From JBDHZK01 sp039811865 (lineage in GTDB: Bacteria; Actinomycetota; Actinomycetes; Propionibacteriales; Propionibacteriaceae), in NCBI GenBank assembly GCA_039811865.1, contig JBDHZK010000154.1:1-5720 (forward strand): 5,720 nucleotides of DNA, in the 5' to 3' direction. Of the stretch, positions 1 to 5,720 are shown piece after piece; positions within the stretch are counted from its first letter, which is position 1; the number at the start of each line of letters is the position of its first letter. The notes beneath the pieces were generated by a model. That model was not told the DNA's origin, searched no databases, and saw only the letters and a program-made list of their open reading frames with translations. The position numbers and the translations under genes were made by a program.

Positions 1-1085
1 GCGACCGTGGACGTCACCCCGCCCGCATCCGACGCGATCGCCGAGATCTCGTGGGTGCCATCGGCCACCTTGGTCGAATCCCAGGTGATCGAGTACGGCG
101 CGGTGTTGTCCGTGCCGACCTCGGTGCCGTCCACCTTGAACGACACGGTCACCGGAGTGGTCCCACCGGTCACCGTGGCTGCCAGCGGGACCGAGCCGCC
201 AACCGTCGCGTTGGCCGGCGGTGCGATGAGTTGGACGCTGACCGGTGCGACGTTGTTGACCGTCACGCTGACCTTGGCGACAGTAGACGACCGCCCACCG
301 GCGTCGGTCGCGACCGCCGAAATCTCGTGCGTGCCGTTGGCCACCTTGGTGGAGTCCCACGTCGCCGCGAACGGCGCCGTGGTGTCGGTGGCCAAGTCGG
401 TGCCGTCCACCTGGAACTTCACCGACAACGCGCCGGTGCCGCCGGCCGCGGTGGCGCTGATCGGAACCGCCGCCCCCGAGACCGTCTCGTTGGCCGCCGG
501 GGCGGTCAGCGCGACAGTGACGGAGGGTGTGTTGGCGACGGTGACGCTCACCTTCGACACGGTCGATGCCACGCCGTTGGTGTCGGTGGCCACGACCGAC
601 AACTCATGCGTGCCGTCGGCCACGGTGGTCGAATCCCAGGAGTAGGAGTAGGGCGCGCTGGTCGACGTGCCGACCTGGGTGCCGTCCACCTTGAAGGCGA
701 CGGTAACCGGAGCCGTGCCACCCGTGACACTCGCCGCGATCGGCACCGGCCCCGACACGGTGGCATTGGCCGCCGGCGCCGTGATCGCTGCCGTGACGAC
801 GACGGTGTTCTTCACCGTCACGTTCACCTTGGATTCGGCGGAGGTGTTGCCCGCGCCGTCCACGGCGATCGCGGAAAGCTCGTGCCCGCCGTCCCCGACG
901 CTCTTGGTGTCCCAGCTGTATTGGTAGGGAGCGGCGGTGTCGGTGTTGACGATGGTGCCGTCCACCTTGAAGACGACCTTGGCGACGCCGGACTGCGCGT
1001 CGCTGGCGTTGGCGAGCAGCACCGCGTTGCCGGAGACGACCTGGCCGTCCTCGGGCGAGGTGAACTGCACCTGCGGTGCGGTGGT
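1..1085 (-). repeat. Tandem Ig-like repeats: three complete, one cut by the window edge
   Basis: From residue 1042 the protein repeats a unit with the consensus order: Pro-rich opening (ITAPAANATVSG), variable strand, FKVDGT, APYSYSWDST, VADGTHELSVVATD, then a closing SKVSVTV strand. The conserved Trp codons lie at 912-914, 636-638, 357-359 and 81-83, giving periods of 276, 279 and 276 bases (92, 93 and 92 residues). The fourth copy lacks its last strand at base 1. The DNA gtgccgtccaccttgaa (encoding FKVDGT on the minus strand) is identical at 124-140, 679-695 and 955-971, and has one mismatch at 400-416. This is the bacterial Ig-like stalk type seen in adhesins and cell-wall enzymes. The full copy number is unknown. 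Confidence 0.88.
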
Positions 1086-4000
1086 GTCGTCCACGGTGTC
1101 GCTGGCCGTGATGGCGATGTTGCGCACCGTGTGCTGATTGGTTTCGCCGCCGGTGGCTGCGGTGAACCCGGGCCGGATCTGGGTCGGCAAGTTCGCCGGC
1201 ACCTCGATCTTCAACTCCCCGTCGAAGCTGATCCGAAGCAAGCCGCCGAAGTAGTTCACCTCGACGTCATGCGTCCCGGTCTTCAACGAGGCGATGTTCG
1301 AACTCGACGCCAGATAGTTGAAGTTCGATAGGTCGGTACCGACCCAACCGACCATCACTCCGATGAAGTTGGACGACGGATCGGCACCGTTTTGGAACGT
1401 GTCGAAAGTGACCGCGACCGCTCCCGGGATGCCGCCGACCCCGAGCGCACCGCCGGGAGCGCCGAGGGACGTCGCCGGCTGGTCGGACGGGATCATCGCG
1501 TAGGTGAGCCCGTCGGCCCCGCTCCCGCCGCCGATCTCGAGCTGGAACTTCGCGCTCATCCCGACGCTGTTGATCACGGAATTGGCGAACGCCGAGCCGT
1601 GCTGACCCGAGGTGGCCTCGGTGAGTCTCAGGTCGGTGCCGTTCATCGCGGCGCTGCCGTTCAGGGTCCAGCCCTCCGGCGGCGCCGACAGGGTGTTGCC
1701 GACGATGCCGGTACCGGTCAGCTGCACCCGGATGACGCCCAGCCCGTCGTCGGAGTTGATCTGGTACTGGTCGGTGACGGTACCCGTCGCGCTCGGGCTG
1801 AACGTCACATCCTGACGCACGCTCGTGCCCGGACCGAGAATCAGCCCCTCCGCTAGCGGTACGGCCGCGGTGAAGGCGCTGACCGGCGCCTTGGCGAGGG
1901 TGATGGTGAGGGGTGCGTTACCCGTGTTGGCCACGTTGAAGGACAGCGTGCGGGACGTCCCGACGGCCACCGAGCCGTAGTTCATCGAGGTGGGCGTGAT
2001 CGTCAGCTCGCCCGCCCCGGAGATGGCCGAACCGTTCACCGTCACCGAGTAAGTGCCGTTGTCGGTGGTGATGGACAGGGTTCCGGTGTGCGTCCCCGAA
2101 CTGGTTGGGGTGTACGTGATCGGAATGGAGAGCATGTTCTGCGAGAGGATCTGCGTCCCCGCGGCCGGAAGGTCGCTGGCCGAGAACATGCCTGTCGGAC
2201 CGGTAACCGAGCGCACGGTTTCGACCTGGCCGCCGGTGTTCAGGACGCTGACAGCCATCGTCTTGTTGGCCCCGGTGACCAGTTGACCAAAGGCCAGCGG
2301 ACTGGGTGAATACCCAAGTCCGGGCTGGATTCCGACGCCGTGGACGTCCGCGGCGATAGTTCCTGCCGTGGTGGTCAGGTTGATCTGCGAGGTCTTGGCG
2401 CCCCAGGTGGTCGGGGTAAACGAGACCGGTAGGTCCAGGCTTTGTCCGGCGCTGAGCGTCACCGGTAGGGCGGAGGTATTGACCGTGAACGGATCACCGA
2501 CCGACGCGGCCGACACCGTCACCGGTTTGGTGGCGACGAAGTGCGCCGTCGCGGTCGCGGTGGCACCGACGGCCACGTTGCCGAAGTCGACGGGCTGGGA
2601 CACCAACGCGCTCGTCGCGGGCCGGCCGAACGCGAGCAGCCGGCCGTCCCGGGTGCCGAACAGCACCCGTCCGTTGGCGGTGGTGACCGTCGTGAACTTC
2701 GAGGTGTAGTTGCCCACCGGCGCCGACCAGCGCAGGTTCAGCTTGCCGTCGACCGGGACGGCGTCGTAGGCCCGGATCTGCCCGCCGATGCCGTTGCCGT
2801 TGGCGTGCTGCACCCAAACGAGGGCGCTGCCGGGTGTCCCGTTGGCGGAGGTGATCACCGGCGAGCCGGAGGTGTAGCCGAAGGTCTCGTTGCTGGTCGC
2901 GACACTGGTCAACGTCGGCGAACCCGAAGCGTTCGTGCCCGCCTTGAAAGCCCGCATCGGGCCGTTGTTCTCAACGGTGTAGACGTATCCGCCCTCGCCG
3001 GGGTACACGCCGGGGTGGCCCCAGACGCCGCGGAACGGACCGACCATCTGGACGACGGCGTCCCCGCCGCCCGCGCCCTGGGCGCGGCCGCCGAGATTGT
3101 CGCGATCGAGCAGGTAAACGCGGCCGTCCTTACCGACCTGCACGAGCAGGTGCGGACGTGACGCCGTGCCGAACGAGTCGGGCAGCGCGACCGGGCCGCC
3201 CGATCCGAGATCGGTGTCGTTCAGATCGAGCACGTCGGCGTCGAACGGGGAGAAGAAGTCCGTCGCCTTCAAGTGCCCGTTGGCGTCGGTCTCCAGCCGG
3301 ACGACCGACTCGGCCAGGGAGCCCGGAACCTGGCTGCCCGGCACCTTCGGCGGCGAGATCCCGTTTCCGGTACTGAAGAACAGGCGCGGGTTGCCGTTGG
3401 CGTCGGTGCCGTCGGAGACGATGCCGCCGCCCGACTGCCAGATGCCGCCGCCGGCCCGCGTCCCAACCTGACTGACCCAGGTCGAACTGATCGCGGGCGT
3501 GCCGGTCACGTTGATCGACATCACCCAGCCGCGCCAGTTGCCGTAGTCGCAGTGGGCGCCGAAGGCGATGTAGACCTTGCCGTTGGCCAGCAGCAGGCCC
3601 GGACGCTGGTGGTGCGTAAGCGGGTTGAAGGTCACGGTCGGATCGTTGTCGGCCGTCCCCTGGAGGAGCAGCGGGTAACCCGGCTTGGACGTCCCCGTGG
3701 TCACATCGACGGCCTGCAGGTACCAGTGCGGTTGCGCCTGCGTCGGGCCGTCGTCCACTTTGGTCGTGAAGTAGACGGTATTGGTGGCCGCGTCGAAGGC
3801 TGGGGTGGAGGTGGAACCGATGTTCGGGACGAGGTCACCACAGGTAACCGCGGACGCCGGTACCGGAGCCCCCATCGAGCGCTGCCAACTGATGGCGCCG
3901 GTACGCACGTCGATGCCGTAGGCGTAGTTGTTCTCGGTGGCGATGAACGCCGTGTCGCCCACGACCAGTGGCCTCGCGTACACCGAGCCATTCAGCTGGG

Positions 4001-4208
4001 TCGAGAACTGCTGACCAAAGTCGGCGGCGCTCACTTGCGCGGGCGCCAGACCCGGCTCGTTTGGGTCGTACTTCGTCCGGCCCGCGTCCGGCGTCCCGAC
4101 GATTGGCGCAGCGTGCGCGGGCACCGTGCCGAAGCCGAACAGCGTGGCCAAAACGGCCAGGGCGAGCCCGAGCCGCGCGAGCAGCCCGAATCGTCGTTTG
4201 AACTTCAT
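1..4208 (-). CDS. Large secreted mosaic protein: beta-propeller, ASH modules, L-type lectin, Ig-like repeats (3' end outside window)
   Basis: The frame is open from ATG at 4208 to the left edge: 1402 full codons, no stop and no frameshift, so the C-terminus is missing. The N-terminus (MKFKRRFGLLARLG, hydrophobic core, AHA-AP) is a Sec signal peptide cleaved near residue 33. Next come a PQQ-like beta-propeller (about 40-526), three ASH / choice-of-anchor-D sandwiches (527-838), an L-type lectin domain (839-1037) and Ig-like repeats from 1042 onward. Only two cysteines are seen, C123 and C220, both in the propeller. The start is supported by the signal peptide and by its position 5 bases after the upstream stop. 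Established: lectin and Ig-like modules are common in extracellular binding proteins. Inferred: a surface or secreted glycan-binding or adhesive protein. No catalytic residues are recognised, so enzymatic activity is not claimed. Domain calls rest on motif reading without a profile search. Confidence 0.92.
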   Translation of the reverse strand, partial: MKFKRRFGLLARLGLALAVLATLFGFGTVPAHAAPIVGTPDAGRTKYDPNEPGLAPAQVSAADFGQQFSTQLNGSVYARPLVVGDTAFIATENNYAYGIDVRTGAISWQRSMGAPVPASAVTCGDLVPNIGSTSTPAFDAATNTVYFTTKVDDGPTQAQPHWYLQAVDVTTGTSKPGYPLLLQGTADNDPTVTFNPLTHHQRPGLLLANGKVYIAFGAHCDYGNWRGWVMSINVTGTPAISSTWVSQVGTRAGGGIWQSGGGIVSDGTDANGNPRLFFSTGNGISPPKVPGSQVPGSLAESVVRLETDANGHLKATDFFSPFDADVLDLNDTDLGSGGPVALPDSFGTASRPHLLVQVGKDGRVYLLDRDNLGGRAQGAGGGDAVVQMVGPFRGVWGHPGVYPGEGGYVYTVENNGPMRAFKAGTNASGSPTLTSVATSNETFGYTSGSPVITSANGTPGSALVWVQHANGNGIGGQIRAYDAVPVDGKLNLRWSAPVGNYTSKFTTVTTANGRVLFGTRDGRLLAFGRPATSALVSQPVDFGNVAVGATATATAHFVATKPVTVSAASVGDPFTVNTSALPVTLSAGQSLDLPVSFTPTTWGAKTSQINLTTTAGTIAADVHGVGIQPGLGYSPSPLAFGQLVTGANKTMAVSVLNTGGQVETVRSVTGPTGMFSASDLPAAGTQILSQNMLSIPITYTPTSSGTHTGTLSITTDNGTYSVTVNGSAISGAGELTITPTSMNYGSVAVGTSRTLSFNVANTGNAPLTITLAKAPVSAFTAAVPLAEGLILGPGTSVRQDVTFSPSATGTVTDQYQINSDDGLGVIRVQLTGTGIVGNTLSAPPEGWTLNGSAAMNGTDLRLTEATSGQHGSAFANSVINSVGMSAKFQLEIGGGSGADGLTYAMIPSDQPATSLGAPGGALGVGGIPGAVAVTFDTFQNGADPSSNFIGVMVGWVGTDLSNFNYLASSSNIASLKTGTHDVEVNYFGGLLRISFDGELKIEVPANLPTQIRPGFTAATGGETNQHTVRNIAITASDTVDDTTAPQVQFTSPEDGQVVSGNAVLLANASDAQSGVAKVVFKVDGTIVNTDTAAPYQYSWDTKSVGDGGHELSAIAVDGAGNTSAESKVNVTVKNTVVVTAAITAPAANATVSGPVPIAASVTGGTAPVTVAFKVDGTQVGTSTSAPYSYSWDSTTVADGTHELSVVATDTNGVASTVSKVSVTVANTPSVTVALTAPAANETVSGAAVPISATAAGGTGALSVKFQVDGTDLATDTTAPFAATWDSTKVANGTHEISAVATDAGGRSSTVAKVSVTVNNVAPVSVQLIAPPANATVGGSVPLAATVTGGTTPVTVSFKVDGTEVGTDNTAPYSITWDSTKVADGTHEISAIASDAGGVTSTV
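1098..1694 (-). other. L-type (legume-type) lectin domain (about residues 839-1037)
   Basis: The order of motifs matches bacterial L-type lectins. An N-terminal WTLNGSA strand is followed by an added-material strand (GSAFANSVINSVGMSAKFQLEIGG), then GADGLTYAMI with D899 in the position of the sugar-contacting Asp. Next comes VTFDTFQNGADPSSNFIGV (from residue 933), aligned with the metal-loop motif EFDTxxNxxxDPxxxHIGI. The domain closes with the strands HDVEVNYFGGLLRISFDG, then PTQIRPGFTAATGG. D936, N940 and D943 of the metal site are kept. The expected Glu and His are T934 and F948, so the metal site looks incomplete. Sugar specificity cannot be read from the sequence. Confidence 0.75.
1695..2630 (-). 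repeat. Three tandem ASH / choice-of-anchor-D type modules (about residues 527-838)
   Basis: Three consecutive segments of about 100-110 residues share the pattern of a hydrophobic start, FG or YG followed by V or L, then VG or TG, then a fixed strand pattern. The openings are VDFGNVAVGATATATAHF, LAFGQLVTGANKTMAVSVLN and MNYGSVAVGTSRTLSFNVAN. Each has a later proline strand of the type VSFTPTTWG, ITYTPTSSGTHTG or VTFSPSATG, and ends in a short VHGVG, VNGSA or LTGTG strand. This is the ASPM-SPD2-Hydin-like Ig fold, called choice-of-anchor D in bacterial proteins. It probably acts as a rigid spacer between propeller and lectin. The repeats are divergent at DNA level. Confidence 0.75.
2631..4091 (-). 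other. PQQ-like beta-propeller domain (about residues 40-526)
   Basis: The segment has blade-like repeats in which a short strand ends in a turn such as VDVRTGAISWQ or RVYLLDRDN. Recognisable motifs are VYARPLVVGD (from about residue 76), GAISWQ (W108), GGGIWQSGGG (253-262, W257), DTDLGSGGP (331-339) and VGKDGRVYLLDRDN (358-371). These resemble a family of bacterial exported proteins labelled PQQ-binding-like beta-propeller repeat proteins. I see no conventional quinoprotein dehydrogenase signature, so cofactor binding is not implied. C123 and C220 are the only cysteines in the visible protein and may form a disulfide. Confidence 0.7.
4110..4208 (-). other. Signal peptide coding segment
   Basis: Residues 1-33 have a positively charged start (K2, K4, R5, R6, R12), a leucine/alanine-rich core (about residues 13-27) and an A-x-A cleavage box (A31-H32-A33) followed by AP. 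This is a typical Sec signal peptidase I substrate. There is no lipobox cysteine. An RR pair is present (R5-R6), but the following residues do not fit the Tat consensus. Confidence 0.88.
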
Positions 4209-4223
4209 TCCTCTTATCCCCCC
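4209..4223 (-). promoter_or_regulatory. Ribosome binding region of the large secreted protein, overlapping the upstream stop
   Basis: On the minus strand the sequence before the ATG reads GGGGGGATAAGAGGA. The G-run (4218-4223) ends 9 bases before the ATG, a normal Shine-Dalgarno distance, although a pure G-run pairs only moderately with the 16S tail. The AGAGGA motif is a better match but touches the start codon, which is too close for standard use. The TAA stop of the upstream gene lies within this region, so a terminating ribosome would sit over the next start. This fits translational coupling. Confidence 0.6.
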
Positions 4224-5720
4224 GATGGACAGCCGACGCCGAAACGCAGGCACCTGTAGTTGACCAAGAACGCCCAGGCGTCGAAGGTCGTCTCCGAGTT
4301 CGCGATGCTCACTCCGGAGAACTCTGATGGCATGGAGAATCGCTGCCCGATCAACTCCACGAGCGTGGCCGGGACGGCCACCTGGTCAGATGAGTTCCAG
4401 TTCTGCGGGAAGGCCCCTGCCAGAACCGGCCGGATCTGGGGTCCGGTCACCGTCCGTAGCCGCCCATCGGCGTCGACCTGGTGTTCGATCAGCGTGGCCG
4501 CGGCGGCGTCGGCGAAGGGTGCCCGCTCGCGCTGGCCGAAGCGGAACGCCAGGTCGGCCTCCAACTGGCCGAAGATGGCGGTGCGGAAGCCGCTGGCGAC
4601 GTTGTCGCAACCCAACGGATTGCACCGCGGCATGCCACCACGCGGCAGCCACAGGGCCTGCAGATGGTCGGCGGTCTGCTGCGGGCTGCCCGAGTCCGCC
4701 ACAATGGCGCCCCAATCTGGGTACGGATAGCCGGGGTCGCCGTGATTGACGAGCACCTGCATCGAGTACAGCGCCGGCACGTAGGGGTCGGCCGCACCCA
4801 ACGCCACCGCGGGGCCACCACCAAGGCTGCAAAGCTTGCTGCGGTACGGGTAGGCGTCTGACGTCGACGGCGGCAAGTGATCGCAGTCGGGGTATCCCAA
4901 GGCAACAAAAGCGATGTCGTCGGGCTGACCGCTACCCGCACCGAACATCGGCGCGCGGATGTCCAGTCCCGGGGTAAAGCCCTGGGTGGCCAAGCTGGCC
5001 CGCAGCGCATCCAGCCTGACGGGGTCACCGGTACCCATGGCGGCCCGCAGCCGCCAGTACATGAACGCCTGCTGGGTTGCGTGCCGCACGGAATAGCGCC
5101 AACTCCGCAACAAAGAGCGGTCGGTGGCCGAGAAGCGGAAGGTGACCGGACCAGCGGTAGACCGATCGACGCCGGTCAGCAACCGCTCGCCCAGGTAGAG
5201 TTGCGCGCCCGCGGCGGAGTCGGCGACCGACCGGTCGTGCAGCGTCAACTCCAGATCGCCACCGCGGACGCCCCAATGGATGTCGGCCTGAAACCGCATA
5301 GCGTTGGAATCCTGCGGCGTCGCGAAGCGGACGTCGTACGACTCCTGTTGCGGGTCCTCGGCGGCGATCCTCACCGAACTGGCCGACCAGCAGGAACCGG
5401 TCCAACAATCCCCCGGCTGCCCGTCTCCCAGGAGCACCCATCGATCGGACCGCGGGAAGTACACGCGCAACGGCAGGCCGTAGTGCTCGCTTTGGACGGC
5501 GAGCCCGCCCGGGAGGGGCCGGTAGAGCCCGTCGAGGTAGGTCTGCGCCAATTCGATCGACTGGTTGAGGCTCACCAGCGATGGCGCAGCCGTCGGCGGC
5601 GCCGCGGGGGTGCCCCCGAAGCCCGGCACGACCAGTCCGACCAGGACCAGGACGGCGGCCACCAAACTGAGTGGCCGCGTCCATTTGCCGGGGGTGGACC
5701 GGCCCCGAAGCGACCACCAG
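4214..5720 (-). CDS. Membrane-anchored extracytoplasmic protein of unknown function (5' end outside window)
   Basis: The frame is open from the right edge to TAA at 4214-4216, giving 501 visible codons. A TTG at 5665 and a GTG at 5662 could serve as starts, but they lie inside the hydrophobic helix with no Shine-Dalgarno sequence. The frame also continues upstream with a basic stretch (RGRSTPGKWTRPLS), so the true start is probably beyond 5720. One hydrophobic helix (LSLVAAVLVLVGLVVPGFG) and a Pro/Ala linker precede a large domain, which suggests an N-terminal anchor with the bulk outside the cytoplasm. Counting from the TTG, eight cysteines lie at 87, 92, 261, 279, 348, 353, 472 and 479, four closely spaced pairs that suggest disulfides. 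The first half looks beta-rich. The second half looks helical, with aromatic, Asp and Glu-rich segments (YPYPDWGAIVADSG; NSETTFDAWAFLVNYRC). An alpha/alpha-toroid fold as in some glycosidases is only a weak guess. I do not recognise the family. It lies directly upstream of the large secreted protein, probably in one operon. Confidence 0.88.
   Translation of the reverse strand, partial: WWSLRGRSTPGKWTRPLSLVAAVLVLVGLVVPGFGGTPAAPPTAAPSLVSLNQSIELAQTYLDGLYRPLPGGLAVQSEHYGLPLRVYFPRSDRWVLLGDGQPGDCWTGSCWSASSVRIAAEDPQQESYDVRFATPQDSNAMRFQADIHWGVRGGDLELTLHDRSVADSAAGAQLYLGERLLTGVDRSTAGPVTFRFSATDRSLLRSWRYSVRHATQQAFMYWRLRAAMGTGDPVRLDALRASLATQGFTPGLDIRAPMFGAGSGQPDDIAFVALGYPDCDHLPPSTSDAYPYRSKLCSLGGGPAVALGAADPYVPALYSMQVLVNHGDPGYPYPDWGAIVADSGSPQQTADHLQALWLPRGGMPRCNPLGCDNVASGFRTAIFGQLEADLAFRFGQRERAPFADAAAATLIEHQVDADGRLRTVTGPQIRPVLAGAFPQNWNSSDQVAVPATLVELIGQRFSMPSEFSGVSIANSETTFDAWAFLVNYRCLRFGVGCPSGG
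5615..5671 (-). other. N-terminal transmembrane anchor segment of the upstream gene
   Basis: Nineteen residues (LSLVAAVLVLVGLVVPGFG) form one uncharged hydrophobic helix. The preceding side is basic (R, R, K, R), which by the positive-inside rule places the N-terminus in the cytoplasm. The flanking GTPAAPPTAAPS linker is typical of a flexible spacer to an outer domain. There is no A-x-A cleavage box as clear as in the neighbouring gene and no lipobox, so an uncleaved anchor is favoured over a cleaved signal peptide. Confidence 0.7.

Noticed and set aside
7..927. Plus-strand frames with repeated Val/Thr/Pro-rich translations that look like a repeat protein
   Set aside because: The periodicity is the mirror of the minus-strand Ig repeats. 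The minus frame gives the canonical FKVDGT, YSWDST and DGTHELS pattern, which the plus frame does not.
124..971. CRISPR-like regularly spaced 17-base repeat (about every 276 bases)
   Set aside because: The spacing is far too long for a CRISPR array, and the repeat lies in frame within a coding repeat (FKVDGT), so it reflects protein-domain duplication.
51..1331. Long plus-strand open frame of 426 codons opposite the Ig and lectin region
   Set aside because: Its translation is rich in Arg, Gly, His and Asp with no domain or hydrophobic core, the usual look of an antisense shadow of a GC-rich gene. The minus frame across it holds clear repeats and lectin motifs.
4110..4208. Twin-arginine (Tat) export signal in the large secreted protein
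   Set aside because: R5-R6 are present, but the residues after them (F, G, L) do not match the RRxFLK consensus, and the short hydrophobic core with AHA cleavage fits Sec.
3273..4259. Long plus-strand open frame of 328 codons opposite the propeller and the gene junction
   Set aside because: The composition is again Arg/Gly/Val-rich and low in structure, and the frame crosses the start of the real minus-strand gene. No recognisable motif or ribosome-binding site supports it.
4386..5028. Alternative minus-strand frames inside the upstream gene (4386-4832 and 4489-5028)
   Set aside because: They are Arg/Pro/Ala-rich out-of-frame readings. The main frame is continuous from the right edge to 4214 and has a membrane helix and paired cysteines.

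Overview
The window comes from a GC-rich bacterium. Third codon positions are overwhelmingly G or C, and both genes encode exported proteins in the style of high-GC Gram-positives (Actinobacteria). I cannot name the genus. All coding is on the minus strand, so the genes read from right to left, and both run off the window. The only non-coding sequence is 5 bases between them.

Upstream gene (4214-5720, 5' end beyond the right edge): a membrane-anchored extracytoplasmic protein of at least about 500 residues. It has a short basic N-terminus, one hydrophobic helix, a Pro/Ala linker and a large outer domain with eight cysteines. I do not recognise its family.

Downstream gene (1-4208, 3' end beyond the left edge): a very large secreted mosaic protein with at least 1402 codons visible and no stop. 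In order it has a Sec signal peptide, a PQQ-like beta-propeller (about residues 40-526), three ASH / choice-of-anchor-D type beta-sandwich modules (about 527-838), a legume-type (L-type) lectin domain (about 839-1037), and a tandem array of bacterial Ig-like repeats of 92-93 residues. Three of those repeats are complete and a fourth is cut by the window edge.

The stop of the first gene and the ATG of the second are 5 bases apart, so the two are very probably co-transcribed and perhaps translationally coupled. A reasonable inference is a cell-surface module: a membrane-anchored partner made together with a long secreted protein that binds glycans or acts as an adhesin. No RNA gene, mobile element, CRISPR array, terminator or convincing promoter is visible. 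The operon promoter should lie beyond 5720 and the terminator before base 1.

Several long open frames on the plus strand, including one over 51-1331 and one over 3273-4259, are antisense shadows of these GC-rich genes and are not annotated.
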